This document shows, in pieces, positions 17,233 to 27,237 of a DNA stretch of 64,000 nt. Positions within the stretch are counted from its first letter, which is position 1, and the number at the start of each line of letters is the position of its first letter. A program made the translations under genes and the position numbers. The stretch comes from Acidipropionibacterium sp. (GTDB lineage Bacteria > Actinomycetota > Actinomycetes > Propionibacteriales > Propionibacteriaceae). The stretch covers positions 62,001-126,000 of the forward strand of contig JALCLH010000005.1 of assembly GCA_022647765.1 (NCBI GenBank). The letters run 5' to 3'. A model generated the notes under the pieces. The model searched no databases and was not told the DNA's origin. It saw only the letters and a program-made list of their open reading frames with translations.

Positions 17233-18243
17233 TCAGCCCCGGAACCACCCTGCGGCCTCGATGGCGAAATAGGTGAGGATGACGTCGGCCCCGGCCCGGG
17301 CGATCGAGGTGAGCGACTCCGTGATGCAGCGCTGCCGGTCGATCCAGCCGTTGGCGGCCGCGGCCTGCAGCATCGCGTACTCCCCGGACACCTGGTAGGC
17401 GGCCACCGGCACCGGCGAGATCTCCGCGACGTCGGCCAGCACGTCGAGATAGTGCGAGGCGGGCTTGACCATCACCATGTCGGCCCCCTCCGCGAGGTCG
17501 AGCAGGGTCTCGCGCATCCCCTCGCGGCGATTCGCCGGATCCTGCTGGTAGGCCTTCCGATCGCCCTTGAGAGACGAGTTCACCGCGCCGCGGAAGGGCC
17601 CGAAGAAGGCCGACGCGTACTTCGCCGAATAGGCGAGGATGGAGACGTCCTGGAAACCCTCGGTGTCCAGGGCGTCGCGGATCACCGCGACCTGGCCGTC
17701 CATCATCCCCGACGGGGAGACCATGTGGGCGCCGGCGCGGGCCTGGGAGACCGCCATCTCGGCGTACAGCGGCAGGGTGGCGTCGTTGTCCACCCGCCCG
17801 TCGGGGGTCAGCGCCCCGCAGTGGCCGTGGTCGGTGAACTCGTCCAGACAGGTGTCGACGCAGATCACCAGATCGTCGCCGACGGCGTCGCGCACCGCAG
17901 CGATTCCCCGGTTGAGAATCCCCTCGGGATTCCATGCCTCCGAGCCGATCTCGTCCTTGCGGGTCGGGACGCCGAACAGGTCGATTCCGCCGATCCCGGC
18001 CGCCACCGCCTGCTCCGCGAGCTTCTTGATGGACTCGGTGGTGTGCTGGTACTGCCCGGGCAGGGTCGAGATCTCGCGGGCCTCGTCGATCCCCTCGGCG
18101 ACGAAGGCCGGCAGGATGAACTGGGCGGGATCGACCCGGGTCTCGGCCACCATTCGCCGCATCGCGGGGGTGGTGCGCAACCGGCGCGGCCGCTCGAACG
18201 GGACCAGTGAGGGATTGAGTTTGCGATCGGGGAATGCAGTCAT
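17233..18243 (-). CDS. hemB: Porphobilinogen synthase (delta-aminolevulinic acid dehydratase)
   Basis: 336 residues from ATG 18243, which overlaps the hemD stop (ATGA). It condenses two 5-aminolevulinates to porphobilinogen. The two catalytic lysines are visible: Lys208 in [15 protein letters not shown] and Lys260 in [12 protein letters not shown]. The metal site reads [14 protein letters not shown]: two of the three zinc cysteines of the E. coli enzyme remain and the middle one is Asp, the form I recall as usual in actinobacteria. Full length. Earlier in-frame codons up to 18381 lie in hemD and are not used. Confidence 0.96.
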   Translation of the reverse strand: MTAFPDRKLNPSLVPFERPRRLRTTPAMRRMVAETRVDPAQFILPAFVAEGIDEAREISTLPGQYQHTTESIKKLAEQAVAAGIGGIDLFGVPTRKDEIGSEAWNPEGILNRGIAAVRDAVGDDLVICVDTCLDEFTDHGHCGALTPDGRVDNDATLPLYAEMAVSQARAGAHMVSPSGMMDGQVAVIRDALDTEGFQDVSILAYSAKYASAFFGPFRGAVNSSLKGDRKAYQQDPANRREGMRETLLDLAEGADMVMVKPASHYLDVLADVAEISPVPVAAYQVSGEYAMLQAAAANGWIDRQRCITESLTSIARAGADVILTYFAIEAAGWFRG

Positions 18244-19001
18244 GACAGGACACTTTCTACTGCGGTGAGGATGGCCTCGGGGGTCGGCGCAGAGGCGACG
18301 GCCGAGGCGGGATGGCCGAGCTGTTCGAGGGTGCGGGCGGTGGGCGCTCCCATCGCGATCGGGTGCTGGCGGGTTTTCCACTCCAGGCCCGAGGCGCGAA
18401 GCAGCGCGTCGAGGGCCCGGGCCACCGAGGAGGAGGTGACGACGACGGCCCCGAAGGCGGGCCAGGCCTGCGCGATGACCGTCGGCAGCTCGTCGAGGGG
18501 TTCGGTGGTGTAGAGGTCGATCCGGGTGACGCCGCAGCCCAGCGCGGCCAGTCCCTCGGCAACGGTGGGGGCGGCCAGAGCGGAGACCGGCAGCAGGACG
18601 CGGGCCCCGGGAGCGGGCCAGTCGGCCACCAGCCCGGCACCGGACTGGGTATTGGGGATCAGCGAGACCTCGACCCCGGCTGCGACGAGCGCCCGGCCGG
18701 TGGCCCGCCCGACCGCGGCGACCCGGACGCGCGGATCGGTGAGCAGCCCGGCTGCCGCGAGCAGCGAGACGGCCTTCTTGCTGGTGACGACGAGCCAGTC
18801 CTCGGCGGTGGCGCCGCCGAGCCAGGAGGCGACCCGGCCGATCGCGCCCGGCTCGGGGACGGTGCGGGTCACAGGCTGATGGATGACGCCGAAGCCGGCA
18901 TGCTTGAGGGCGGCGCCGATGGCGTCTCCGGAGGAATCCCGGGGGAGCAGCACCGGCGGGCGGACGACGCCGTTGGCATCGGGGGTGACCATCGAGCTCA
19001 T
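18240..19001 (-). CDS. hemD: Uroporphyrinogen-III synthase
   Basis: 253 residues from ATG 19001 ([11 protein letters not shown]). HemD closes and inverts ring D of hydroxymethylbilane. The family is poorly conserved, but the two-lobed pattern is visible: [56 protein letters not shown] and [12 protein letters not shown], then [15 protein letters not shown]. Position between hemC and hemB supports the call. This is the stand-alone copy; a second HemD domain is fused to a methyltransferase at 36459. Confidence 0.88.
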   Translation of the reverse strand: MSSMVTPDANGVVRPPVLLPRDSSGDAIGAALKHAGFGVIHQPVTRTVPEPGAIGRVASWLGGATAEDWLVVTSKKAVSLLAAAGLLTDPRVRVAAVGRATGRALVAAGVEVSLIPNTQSGAGLVADWPAPGARVLLPVSALAAPTVAEGLAALGCGVTRIDLYTTEPLDELPTVIAQAWPAFGAVVVTSSSVARALDALLRASGLEWKTRQHPIAMGAPTARTLEQLGHPASAVASAPTPEAILTAVESVLS

Positions 19002-19026
19002 CGCATACCCCTCCTCGCCGGGCCCC

Positions 19027-20067
19027 TCAACGCCGTGCCTTGGAGACATGCAGGTCCGCGATCTCCGCGGCGCCCTGGGCCAGCAGATCCTCGGCCACCT
19101 GGATGCCCAGAGTGTGCGCGGCGCCGGCCAGGGTGGCGATGTCGTCGGCCTTTGCCGGTGCCGCGGAGGGCAGTTCCAGTCCGGCCTGGACCCGCACGGA
19201 CTTCGTGCCGTCCACCGAGACGACGACGGCGTGAAGGTCGAGCAGGCCGCTCTCGACCTTCGCCAGACAACCCACAGGTGCCGCACAGCCAGCCTCCAGG
19301 CCGGCCAGCACGGCCCGTTCGGCGGTGGCACACAAGCGGCTGGGCAGGTCGTCGATGGCGGCGAGCCCCTTGGCCAGCGCGCCGTGCCTCGAATCGGCGG
19401 TGCGGCACTCGACGGCCAGCGCCCCCTGGGCAGGCGCCGGCAGCATGACATCGGCGTCGAGGACTTCGGTGATGTCGGAGCCGCGTCCCAGCCGGCTCAA
19501 CCCGGAGGCGGCGACGATGACCGCGTCCAGATCCTCGCGGCCGCCGAAGCCCCTGACCCGGCCCACCCGGGTGTCGACATTCCCGCGGATGTCGACAATC
19601 TCGAGGTCCGGCCGGGCCGCCCGCAGCTGGGCCGCGCGGCGTGGCGAGCCGGTGCCGACCTTTGATCCGGCCGGGAGATCGGCCAGCTTCAGCCGATCGC
19701 GGGCCACCAGGGCGTCGTGCGGATCCTCCCGGGCGGGGACCGCGGCGACGGTGAGGCCGAGCGGCTGCCCGGTGGGCAGATCCTTGAAGGAGTGCACCGC
19801 GATATCGCAGCGGCCCTCCAGCAGATCGGTGCGGATGGCCGAGGCGAAGACTCCGATGCCGCCCATCTTGGACAGTGGAGTCGAGACCACATCGCCGTGG
19901 GTGGTGACGTGGACCAGTTCGACATCCAGACCGTGCTCGTCCAGCGCTGCGGCGACCAGCTCGGACTGGGTGGTGGCCAGCTTGCTGGCGCGGGTGGCGA
20001 GCCGGACAGGGGTGCGCTTCAGCTGGGCGGTGGGCGCTCTCCCGGTGCGACGACTCATATGAGCCAT
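19027..20067 (-). CDS. hemC: Hydroxymethylbilane synthase (porphobilinogen deaminase)
   Basis: 346 residues from ATG 20067; an ATG at 20058 (MSRRTGRAPT) is an alternative start. It polymerises four porphobilinogens on a dipyrromethane cofactor attached to Cys261 in GLEAGCAAPVG. Other landmarks are VRLATRASKLATTQS, VHSFKDLPTG with conserved Asp/Lys, GTGSPRRAAQL and DIRGNVDTR. It is 30-40 residues longer than E. coli HemC because of the basic N-terminal leader and a short tail. 25 bp separate it from hemD. Its promoter should lie in the 244 bp up to hemG, which also hold a palindrome and a direct repeat. Confidence 0.95.
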   Translation of the reverse strand: MAHMSRRTGRAPTAQLKRTPVRLATRASKLATTQSELVAAALDEHGLDVELVHVTTHGDVVSTPLSKMGGIGVFASAIRTDLLEGRCDIAVHSFKDLPTGQPLGLTVAAVPAREDPHDALVARDRLKLADLPAGSKVGTGSPRRAAQLRAARPDLEIVDIRGNVDTRVGRVRGFGGREDLDAVIVAASGLSRLGRGSDITEVLDADVMLPAPAQGALAVECRTADSRHGALAKGLAAIDDLPSRLCATAERAVLAGLEAGCAAPVGCLAKVESGLLDLHAVVVSVDGTKSVRVQAGLELPSAAPAKADDIATLAGAAHTLGIQVAEDLLAQGAAEIADLHVSKARR

Positions 20068-20125
20068 TCTCTCATGGGTCCTTTCACGCTGAATACGGTG
20101 ACGCCGGTGGGGGTGGCCGGAGGTG

Positions 20126-20205
20126 GGTGAACATTTCACTCGCCCAAGGCCCGGTTCCGGCGGTGAGGCTTGGAGACCAGGGCTTAGACGAGTGAAATGT
20201 TCACC
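20126..20205. repeat. Family B intergenic palindrome, copy 1
   Basis: Outer arms GGTGAACATTTCACTCG and its exact reverse complement enclose a GC-rich centre. A second copy lies at 33565-33642. Both are about 78-80 bp. Here it sits between hemG and hemC in the same operon direction, so it may be an RNA processing or attenuation point. Confidence 0.85.
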
Positions 20206-20224
20206 TGATCGGCGCTCCCCCGCA

Positions 20225-20267
20225 CGACAAGGTCACGCAGATGCCGCGACAAGGTCAGGCAGATGCC
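20225..20267. repeat. Short tandem direct repeat
   Basis: Two copies of a 21-bp unit starting CGACAAGGTCA and ending CAGATGCC (20225-20245, 20247-20267) differ at one position. They lie in the hemG-hemC gap after the palindrome. Function unknown; a slipped-strand duplication or a paired protein site. Confidence 0.7.
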
Positions 20268-20311
20268 ACAACAGGGGTCGCACCAGGGCCGCGGGGGCCA
20301 GTTCCGCTGCC

Positions 20312-21712
20312 TCAACTCAGCCTCTCGGCGGTCCGCCGGGCGTGCGGAACCAGCGCGGCGATCCCGGACCCCGAGGCCCACGCCCCAGTGAGGCCCAGCC
20401 CCTCCTGGTCGGAGGTCTGGGCGTGCAGACCCTGGACCCAGGCCCGGGTCTGTGGCGTGGTGGGCGCCAGCGCCCCGGTCCAGTGGATGATCTGGGACTC
20501 CATCACCTGGTCGGCGGTCAGCTCCACGCCGGTGAGGGTGCTCGCGTCGGCCAGCGCCTGCCCGACCGACAGATCCTGCGCCGCCTGACCGGTGCGCCCG
20601 TAGCTGACCCGCAGCAGGTGCAGTCCGGTCGGGCAGGACGCGGTAAGACTCGGCCACTTCACCGACAGATGGGTCAGTGCTTTGGCCTGCACCTTCTGCG
20701 AACCGATGGCGACCAGCATCCCGTTGCCCCGCGGGCAGAGATCCAGCTCGGGGGCCTGCACCGCCAGGTTGACGTGGGCGATCGGCGCCCCGGGCACCAG
20801 CTGTGGTCCGGCGGTGTCGATGACCTGGCCGAGCAGCGGCCTTGCCGTCGACGCCGAACAGGCCACCACGACTCGGGGAGCGGTGAACTCGACGGTCTGG
20901 CCGTCGGGCACCGGCGGCAGAGAAGGATTAGAAGCGCGATGGGTGGCCGCGGCGCTGACGATCCAGCCCTCGCCTCCCCGGCTCAGGGCCTTCGCCCCGG
21001 TGCGGGTGAGTATCCGCCCACCGGCTGCCTCGATCTGGGCGTGCAGGGTCTGGGGCATCCGGAACATCCCGCCGGACACCGAGGCCACCGCTGGTTTCAC
21101 CGGCCCGTTCCCCTTGATCGCCGCGACCGCCCCGGCCAGGCTGCCCGCCCGGCGCACCGCCGCGGTGAGCCCGGGGGAGACCACCTCGGTGGCCAGCAGA
21201 TGCGGATCCGCGGCATGGATCCCGCCGGCGATCGGGGCCACCAGACGCCGCAGCACCTCGGAGCCCATCCGCAGCTCGACCAGCGAGCCGAGATCGCGCG
21301 GAAGCTCCTCGGGAATCGGCGCGCGATCCAGCTCGGCGGCCGCCCGGGCCGCCTCGGCGCCCAGACCGGCCACCACATCGGGGGCGCCGAGATCGGCCGG
21401 GATGCCGAGAATGGCGCGGACCGGCATCGCGAAGGGGCCGTCGTCGAACCACACCCAGCTCGGCGCCGAGCGCGGGTACTCCACCTCCAGGCCGAGTTCG
21501 GCGGCCAGGGTCTCGGTGTCGGGCAGCCGGACCGCCCACCCCTCGGCGCCGATGTCGTAGCTCACCCCGGCGATCCGGGACCCGGCGACCAGTCCGCCGG
21601 TGTACCCGCGGGACTCCAGCAGCACCGGCCGCAGGCCCGCCCGACTGAACTGCCAGGCGGCCACCAGACCGGCCATCCCACCACCGATGACGACGGCATC
21701 GACTCTGTCCAT
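20312..21712 (-). CDS. hemG: HemY-type coproporphyrinogen III / protoporphyrinogen oxidase
   Basis: 466 residues from ATG 21712 (MDRVDAVVIGGG). An FAD-binding GGGMAGLVAA motif at the N-terminus (residues 9-18) and a VVVACSASTARPLLGQ segment later, ending in LGLTGAWASGSGIAALV, the FAD-contacting C-terminus of the family. In Gram-positive bacteria the HemY-type enzyme (also named CgoX) oxidises coproporphyrinogen III to coproporphyrin III; the fused CpfC/ChdC gene nearby makes that the likely role. It lies 17 bp after hemE and 244 bp before hemC. The ring-acting residues cannot be checked by eye. Confidence 0.88.
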   Translation of the reverse strand: MDRVDAVVIGGGMAGLVAAWQFSRAGLRPVLLESRGYTGGLVAGSRIAGVSYDIGAEGWAVRLPDTETLAAELGLEVEYPRSAPSWVWFDDGPFAMPVRAILGIPADLGAPDVVAGLGAEAARAAAELDRAPIPEELPRDLGSLVELRMGSEVLRRLVAPIAGGIHAADPHLLATEVVSPGLTAAVRRAGSLAGAVAAIKGNGPVKPAVASVSGGMFRMPQTLHAQIEAAGGRILTRTGAKALSRGGEGWIVSAAATHRASNPSLPPVPDGQTVEFTAPRVVVACSASTARPLLGQVIDTAGPQLVPGAPIAHVNLAVQAPELDLCPRGNGMLVAIGSQKVQAKALTHLSVKWPSLTASCPTGLHLLRVSYGRTGQAAQDLSVGQALADASTLTGVELTADQVMESQIIHWTGALAPTTPQTRAWVQGLHAQTSDQEGLGLTGAWASGSGIAALVPHARRTAERLS

Positions 21713-21729
21713 CAACAACGCTCCTCGGG

Positions 21730-22797
21730 TTACAGAGAGTGCACGAACTCGACCAACCTGGTCAGGGTATCCGGGTCGGTACTGGCCGGAACCCCGTGCC
21801 CCAGGTTGACCACATGGCCGGGCGCCCGGCGTCCGGACTCCACCACCGCCCTGGCCTCGGCCTCCAGGGCCTCGGACCCGGCGAACAGCAGGGCCGGGTT
21901 GATATTGCCCTGCAGCGGCATCGTCATCCCGGCGACCATCAGCGAGGCCAGCGCATGGTCCAGCGTCGTGCGGTGGTCGACGCCGAGCACCGGGTGGCTG
22001 GAGGCAGCAGCCGCGACCTGGGCGAAGGGGACGGCCAAGTGGCCGGCGTTGACGCCGAAGTGGATCACCGGCAGGGTCCGGTCCAGCCCGGACAGGGCCC
22101 GCGCCGAGTGCGGTGCGACACAACGGGTGTAGTCGGCCTCCGACAGGGATCCCGCCCAGGAGTCGAAGAGCTGGACGGCCCGGGCCCCGCCGGCGGTCTG
22201 CGCGGTGAGGAAGTCGGCGTCCAGATCGGCCACCCAGTCCATCAGCTTCGCCCAGGACGCCGGATCGGAGTGCATCATCGCCCGGGCGGCCAGGTGGTCG
22301 CGGGAGGGCCCGCCCTCCACCAGATAGGCCGCGATCGTGAACGGCGCCCCGGCGAAACCGATCAGCGGGGTGCTCCCACCAAGCTCTTGGACCACCATCT
22401 GCGCCTCCCGGGCGACCGCGGAGGCGTCCCCGGGGCCGCGGCCCACCAGGGCGTCGACCTCGGCCGCGGTGCGGACCGGCTGGTCGAGGACCGGACCGAC
22501 GCCGGGCTCGATCCGCACCCCGACCCCGGCCAGCACCAGCGGCACCATGATGTCGGAGTAGAGCACCGCGGCGTCCACCCCGTGGCGGCGCACCGGCTGG
22601 CAGGTGATCTCGGCGGCCAGCTCCGGGTTCAGGCAGGACTCGAGCATCGTGGTGCCCTCGCGGGCCGCCCGGTACTCCGGCAGCGAACGGCCGGCCTGCC
22701 GCATGAACCACACCGTCGGGTGCTCGGTGCGATGCCCGGTCAGGGCCGCCAGAATCGCCGGCCCATTCGCGGCGGGATCGTCAAGGTGCTCAGTCAT
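21730..22797 (-). CDS. hemE: Uroporphyrinogen decarboxylase
   Basis: 355 residues from ATG 22797 (MTEHLDDPAAN). It decarboxylates uroporphyrinogen III to coproporphyrinogen III. The signature PTVWFMRQAGRSLPEY includes the substrate-binding Arg, and AAVLYSDIMVPL holds the key Asp; GFAGAPFTIAAYLVEG and the closing NLGHGVPASTDP are also standard. First gene of the leftward haem operon. The 111 bp between it and the divergent hemA carry the promoters of both arms; no operator stands out there. Confidence 0.96.
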   Translation of the reverse strand: MTEHLDDPAANGPAILAALTGHRTEHPTVWFMRQAGRSLPEYRAAREGTTMLESCLNPELAAEITCQPVRRHGVDAAVLYSDIMVPLVLAGVGVRIEPGVGPVLDQPVRTAAEVDALVGRGPGDASAVAREAQMVVQELGGSTPLIGFAGAPFTIAAYLVEGGPSRDHLAARAMMHSDPASWAKLMDWVADLDADFLTAQTAGGARAVQLFDSWAGSLSEADYTRCVAPHSARALSGLDRTLPVIHFGVNAGHLAVPFAQVAAAASSHPVLGVDHRTTLDHALASLMVAGMTMPLQGNINPALLFAGSEALEAEARAVVESGRRAPGHVVNLGHGVPASTDPDTLTRLVEFVHSL

Positions 22798-22908
22798 CGC
22801 CCCGATTCTGCCCCATCCGCCGAAGTCCCGGAGGTCTCCGGCCACACCAATCCGGTCGCACCGATACCCGTGCACAGCCGTGCAACTCCGGGCGTCGGAG
22901 ACGTTGCC

Positions 22909-24267
22909 ATGCTTGAATGGGGAGCCGTGGGATTCTGCATAGTCTCCGTTGACCATTCCGAGCAGGGGCTCGACGCCGTCTCGGCCGCCGCCGCACAGGT
23001 GGACGGCCTGGGCCTGGCGCTCACCGACGACCCCCGGATCCGCGGTGCGATGGTGCTGTCCACCTGCAATCGCGTCCTGGTGCTCGCCGAGGCCGCTCCC
23101 GGCGTCCCCCTGCCCGGCCAGGCCCTGCGCGACCTGCTGCGCGGCCTCGGCGCGACCGAACTCGCCGGCGCCACGGTCGCAGAGGGCGGCGACGCCGTCT
23201 GGCAGCTCTTCCGGATCGCCGCCGGGCTCGAGTCGATGGTGACCGGGGAGCGGGAGATCGCCGGCCAGCTCAAGCGCGCGCTGTCCGAGGCCCGAGATCA
23301 GCACACCGTCAGCTATGCCATCGGCCATCTCGTCGAGGAGGCGCTGCGCACCTCCCGGAAGGTCGCCGCGCACACCTCGCTGGCCGCCCAGGGCAGAACG
23401 GTGGTCGCCGTCGGCCTGGATCTGGTGGCCCGGATGATCCCGCTGGAGGGGGCCCGGGTGCTGATGATGGGCACCGGCTCCTACGCCGGGGCCAGTTGCG
23501 CCCAGCTGCGCCAGCGCGGCGTCGCGGAGATCCTGGTGCACTCCAGCTCCGGGCGGGCCGAGGGCTTCGCCTGCCGCCACGAGGTCGCCGCGGTCGACGA
23601 CCGGGGGCTCGAGGCCGCCCTGTCGCAGGTCGATCTGGTGGTCACCTGCCGGGGCAACGGGACCCCGGCGCTGGGCCGTGAGCTCGCCGCCCGCGCGGTG
23701 GCCGATCGCGCCGCCAGCGATTCCGCCCATGGCGATCTGGTCGTGCTGGATCTCGCGGTCTCCGGGGACGTCGAGGACCCGGCTCCGGCCGGCATCCGGG
23801 TCGTCGATCTGGAGACCATCCGGGACGCCGTGCCCGCCAGTGCCGCCGCCGATCGCGCCCAGGCCGAGCGGATCGTCGCCGACGGCGTCCACGATCTGGC
23901 GATGGACCTGGAGAGACGCCGTCTCGCGCCGGCCGTGATCGCCCTGCGCGACGCCCTGTCCGACCTCGTCCAGGCCGAGATCGACCGGCTGCCCACGGAC
24001 GGGTCCGTGCCGGTCGCCGAGGCGGCCCAGGCGCTGCGCCGGCTGGCGGCGTCGATGGCCCACATCCCCTCGGCGCGGGCCAGGGTCGCCTCCGAGCACG
24101 GGCTGGGCGACCAGTGGCTCAACTCGCTGTCCGACGTGCTCGGTATTGATGTGGAGGTCGAGGACCATATTCTCGACCTCAGTGGCCTGGAGCCCACCGG
24201 CGGGCTGACCTGTCCGGTGACCGGGCTGAGCGTCGACGATCTGGCGCCGATCGAGGAGAACAGATGA
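22909..24267 (+). CDS. hemA: Glutamyl-tRNA reductase
   Basis: 452 residues. Reduces glutamyl-tRNA(Glu) to glutamate-1-semialdehyde, the first committed step of haem synthesis. The catalytic Cys is residue 53 in [28 protein letters not shown] and the NADPH-domain start [10 protein letters not shown] follow, then the C-terminal dimerisation helices. ATG 22909 has a GGAG eight bases upstream. GTG 22927 gives a start closer to other family members and has its own GGGGAG site, so the start is not settled. The end overlaps hemH. Confidence 0.95.
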   Translation: MLEWGAVGFCIVSVDHSEQGLDAVSAAAAQVDGLGLALTDDPRIRGAMVLSTCNRVLVLAEAAPGVPLPGQALRDLLRGLGATELAGATVAEGGDAVWQLFRIAAGLESMVTGEREIAGQLKRALSEARDQHTVSYAIGHLVEEALRTSRKVAAHTSLAAQGRTVVAVGLDLVARMIPLEGARVLMMGTGSYAGASCAQLRQRGVAEILVHSSSGRAEGFACRHEVAAVDDRGLEAALSQVDLVVTCRGNGTPALGRELAARAVADRAASDSAHGDLVVLDLAVSGDVEDPAPAGIRVVDLETIRDAVPASAAADRAQAERIVADGVHDLAMDLERRRLAPAVIALRDALSDLVQAEIDRLPTDGSVPVAEAAQALRRLAASMAHIPSARARVASEHGLGDQWLNSLSDVLGIDVEVEDHILDLSGLEPTGGLTCPVTGLSVDDLAPIEENR

Positions 24268-26288
24268 GCGAATACACCCCGGCCCGGGGCAAGAGCGACC
24301 CGTTGGACCCCTATGACGCGGTCCTGGTCGCCTCCTTCGGAGGTCCCCGAGGCCGCGACGAGGTGATGCCATTCCTGCGGCGGGTCTCCAACGGGCGGGT
24401 CCCGGACTCCCGGCTGGCCGACGTGGCCGAGCACTACTACCGGTTCGACGGCGTCAGCCCCATCAATGCCGCCAACGACGCCCTGCTGGAGGCGCTGCGC
24501 TACGCCCTGGGCTCCCAGGGCTCCGATGTCCCGGTGGTGCTCGGCAATCGCAACAGCGCCCCTTGGTTCACCGAGGTCGTCGCCTCGCTGTACGACCAGG
24601 GCGCCCGGCGCATCCTGATGCTGCCGACCGCGGCCTTCGACTCCTACTCGGGGTGCCGGCAGTACCGGGAGGACGCCGATCGGGCCATCGCGGACCTGGG
24701 CGTCAGCGATCTGGTGATCGACAAGGTGCCGCCCTTCCATCCCATTGGCGGCTACACGGTCGCGAACGCCGAGGCGCTGATGGCCGCCTTCGGCCAGATC
24801 CCGCCGACGCCCCTGGAGGCGACCCGGGTGGGCTTCGTCACCCATTCCATCCCGATGGCGATGCTGGAGGCCTCGGGTTCGGGGGAGCCCGGCGCCGACT
24901 ACGTCTCCCAGCATCAGCGGACCTGCAACCAGGTCGCCGAGATGGTCCGCGCTCAGTTCGGCGCGATGCCCCGGTGGGACCTGGTCTACTGCTCGCGCTC
25001 GGGCCGGCCGTCCGATCCGTGGCTCGAGCCAGACGTCAACGACTACCTTCAGACCCTGCCTTCACAAGGGGTGACGTCGGTGGTGCTGGCTCCGATCGGG
25101 TTCATCTCCGATCACATGGAGGTGGTCAACGATCTCGACCACGAGGCCGCCGAGACGGCGTCGCGGGTGGGTCTTGCGATGTCCCGGGCGGCCACCGCCG
25201 GCACCCATCCCGCCTTCATCTCCGGGCTGGCCGACCTGTTGATCCGCCAGGCCGGCACGGTGCGGGCCTCGGGCGGCACCCTGCCGTCGAACTGGCTGTG
25301 CGGATGCGAGCAGGCCGGAGCCGGGCAGGACGGATACCTGCGCGGCGGACGGTCCCTGCATCCCGAGACATCTCCGCACGGTGGCGCCGCACCCTCCCCC
25401 TATGCCGCCCCGGCGACGGCGGACGCGAGTTCGACCGAGACGACCCATGAGATTCCGATGACAGGAGATTCCCCCGTGGCTGACCAGAGCAGCGAGGCGC
25501 CGACCCAGGTCCTGACCGAGGCTCCGACCGAGGTCCTTGCCGACGCCCCCACCCGCCCCGACGGCACCTACACCACCCCCACCGATCCCCGTGATCGTCC
25601 GGTCGACCCCGCGCAGGTGAACAAGGCGAGCCTGTGGGCGATGTACTCGGTGTTCAAGGTCACCACCCCGCTGCCCGCCGACCCGGCGGCCCGCGCCGAA
25701 CTGGTCGACGGGTCGGTGTCCTGGGTGGCCGGGGCCGGCGCCGAGACCCGCGGCTGGTACGACCTGTCGGGGCTTCGCGCCGACGCCGACCTGCTGGTGT
25801 GGTGGACCTCCGATGACGCCGCCGTGCTGCAGGAGAGCTACCACCGGTTCGTCGGCACCGGGCTGGGACGGCGTCTGTCCCCGGTGTGGTCGAATCTCGC
25901 CGTGCACCGCCCGGCCGAGTTCAACAAGTCCCACCTGCCCTCCTGCTTCGCCGGGGTGGCGCCGCGCCGCTGGGCCTGTTTCTACCCCTTCGTGCGGACC
26001 AAGGACTGGTACCTGCTGGACGCCAAGGACCGTTCGACGATGCTGCGCGAGCACGGCATGGCCGGCGCCGCCAGCCCCGATGTCAAGGCGTCCACCCTGG
26101 CCGCCTTCGCGCTGGGCGACTACGAGTGGATCCTCACCCTCGAGGGCGACGATCTGGCCCGGCTGGTCGACGTGATGAAGGACATGCGCTATGTCGAGGC
26201 GCGGCGTCACGTGGATATCGATACGCCCTTCTACACCGGTGAGCGGGTCGATCCGGACGCCTGGGCGGCCCGGCAGCTGAGCGACTGA
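24264..26288 (+). CDS. hemH: Fused coproporphyrin ferrochelatase and coprohaem decarboxylase (HemH-HemQ)
   Basis: 674 residues in one open frame. Residues 1-350 are ferrochelatase (CpfC): [22 protein letters not shown] with catalytic His194, and [10 protein letters not shown] with Glu286. Cys131 ([11 protein letters not shown]) and Cys346/Cys348 (WLCGC) match positions that hold a 2Fe-2S cluster in related actinobacterial enzymes, but the fourth ligand is not evident. A Pro/Thr/Ala-rich linker spans about 355-455. Residues 455-674 are ChdC (HemQ): His557, Tyr574 and His597 keep the spacing (17 and 23 residues) of the active-site His, Tyr and haem ligand of actinobacterial ChdC. Together they insert iron into coproporphyrin III and decarboxylate the product to haem b. 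Confidence 0.95.
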   Translation: MSEYTPARGKSDPLDPYDAVLVASFGGPRGRDEVMPFLRRVSNGRVPDSRLADVAEHYYRFDGVSPINAANDALLEALRYALGSQGSDVPVVLGNRNSAPWFTEVVASLYDQGARRILMLPTAAFDSYSGCRQYREDADRAIADLGVSDLVIDKVPPFHPIGGYTVANAEALMAAFGQIPPTPLEATRVGFVTHSIPMAMLEASGSGEPGADYVSQHQRTCNQVAEMVRAQFGAMPRWDLVYCSRSGRPSDPWLEPDVNDYLQTLPSQGVTSVVLAPIGFISDHMEVVNDLDHEAAETASRVGLAMSRAATAGTHPAFISGLADLLIRQAGTVRASGGTLPSNWLCGCEQAGAGQDGYLRGGRSLHPETSPHGGAAPSPYAAPATADASSTETTHEIPMTGDSPVADQSSEAPTQVLTEAPTEVLADAPTRPDGTYTTPTDPRDRPVDPAQVNKASLWAMYSVFKVTTPLPADPAARAELVDGSVSWVAGAGAETRGWYDLSGLRADADLLVWWTSDDAAVLQESYHRFVGTGLGRRLSPVWSNLAVHRPAEFNKSHLPSCFAGVAPRRWACFYPFVRTKDWYLLDAKDRSTMLREHGMAGAASPDVKASTLAAFALGDYEWILTLEGDDLARLVDVMKDMRYVEARRHVDIDTPFYTGERVDPDAWAARQLSD

Positions 26289-26290
26289 GC

Positions 26291-27089
26291 ATGCGCGGAG
26301 TCCAGCATCCGGTGGGGCCCGAGCCCGAGGGCGTCTACTGGAGACGCCGGGCGGTGCTGGTGATCGTCGTCGTGCTCGTCCTGGTGCTGGCGATCTGGCT
26401 GGTGGGGCAGGCCCTGGGCGGCCGGGGCCGGTCGGCGGCGCCGGTGGTCAAGGCCACGCCGAGCGCGACCTCGATCAACCCGTCGTGGACCGACACGGTG
26501 TGGGACACCTCGACTCCCTCGGTGTCGAGTCCCACCGCCTCGGCTCCCACTCCGAGTGCCAGCCGCAGTCCCGAGACTTCCCACGCCTACCGGGTCACCG
26601 TCCGGGACGCCGTCGCATCGGGCCTCGGGATCGGCCTCCGGGTCGGCGTCGGCGTCCCGGTCGCCAAGCCCGACTCCCACGCCGACCCCGGTGCTCGCCG
26701 CCTGCCGGCTGTCCCAGCTGCGGTCCGCGATCGCCGCTCCCTCCAGCGTGGTGCGGCGCGGCACGACGGTGGCGCTGACCGTCACCGTCACCAATCAGGG
26801 CACGGCGGGCTGCGTCTGGGATATCGCCAAGCTGCCGGTGCAGGTGAACGTCGACTCCGGCTCGGATCGGATCTGGTCCACCGCCGACTGCGCCGCCTGG
26901 GGTCCCACGGGAGCCCACCCGATCGCCGCCGGGAAGTCGTGGAAGTTCACCGTGAAATGGCCCACCAAGCGGTCTGCGACCGGAACCTGCAAGCTGTCCG
27001 CCGAGGAGCTCGGCACCGGGACCTACGTCGCGACCGCCCAGCTCAAGGGCGGAATGCCCCGCCAGTTCGTGATGCAGCTCACCGCCTGA
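26291..27089 (+). CDS. Membrane-anchored protein with Ser/Pro linker and C-terminal beta domain (frame-broken)
   Basis: Begins at ATG 26291, 2 bp after the haem fusion gene. A single helix at residues 19-41 anchors it; a Ser/Thr/Pro-rich extracytoplasmic stalk follows. Near 26575, inside this repetitive stalk, the frame moves by one base; afterwards it reads SASGSASGSASASRSPSPTP and then a domain beginning CRLSQLRSAIAAPSSVV. That domain has NQGTAGCVW, TADCAAW and GTCKLSAEEL, so four cysteines and an immunoglobulin-like look. No known family recalled. The position suggests co-transcription with hemA-hemHQ, but a role in haem delivery is speculation. Confidence 0.7.
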
Positions 27090-27137
27090 GTGTGGAGTGG
27101 CTTGACGTCGTCAGGGCCCCGTGACGCCACCAATCGG

Positions 27138-27212
27138 TTGGAGATCACTCCCGCCTCGCCGTAATCCAGCCCGGCCAAGGCCTCGGGACGGCGAGGCGGG
27201 AGTGAATTCCAC
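27138..27212. repeat. Family A intergenic palindrome, copy 1
   Basis: Left arm starts TTGGAGATCACTCCCGCCTC and right arm ends AGGCGGGAGTGAATTCCAC, around a 25-base centre. It lies between the convergent 26291 gene and disA. The centre is the reverse complement of the centre of copy 2 (45235-45317), so the element is inserted in the opposite orientation and is conserved over its whole length. Confidence 0.88.
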
Positions 27213-27237
27213 GCCTGGGCGCGGAGCGGTGTGACCT

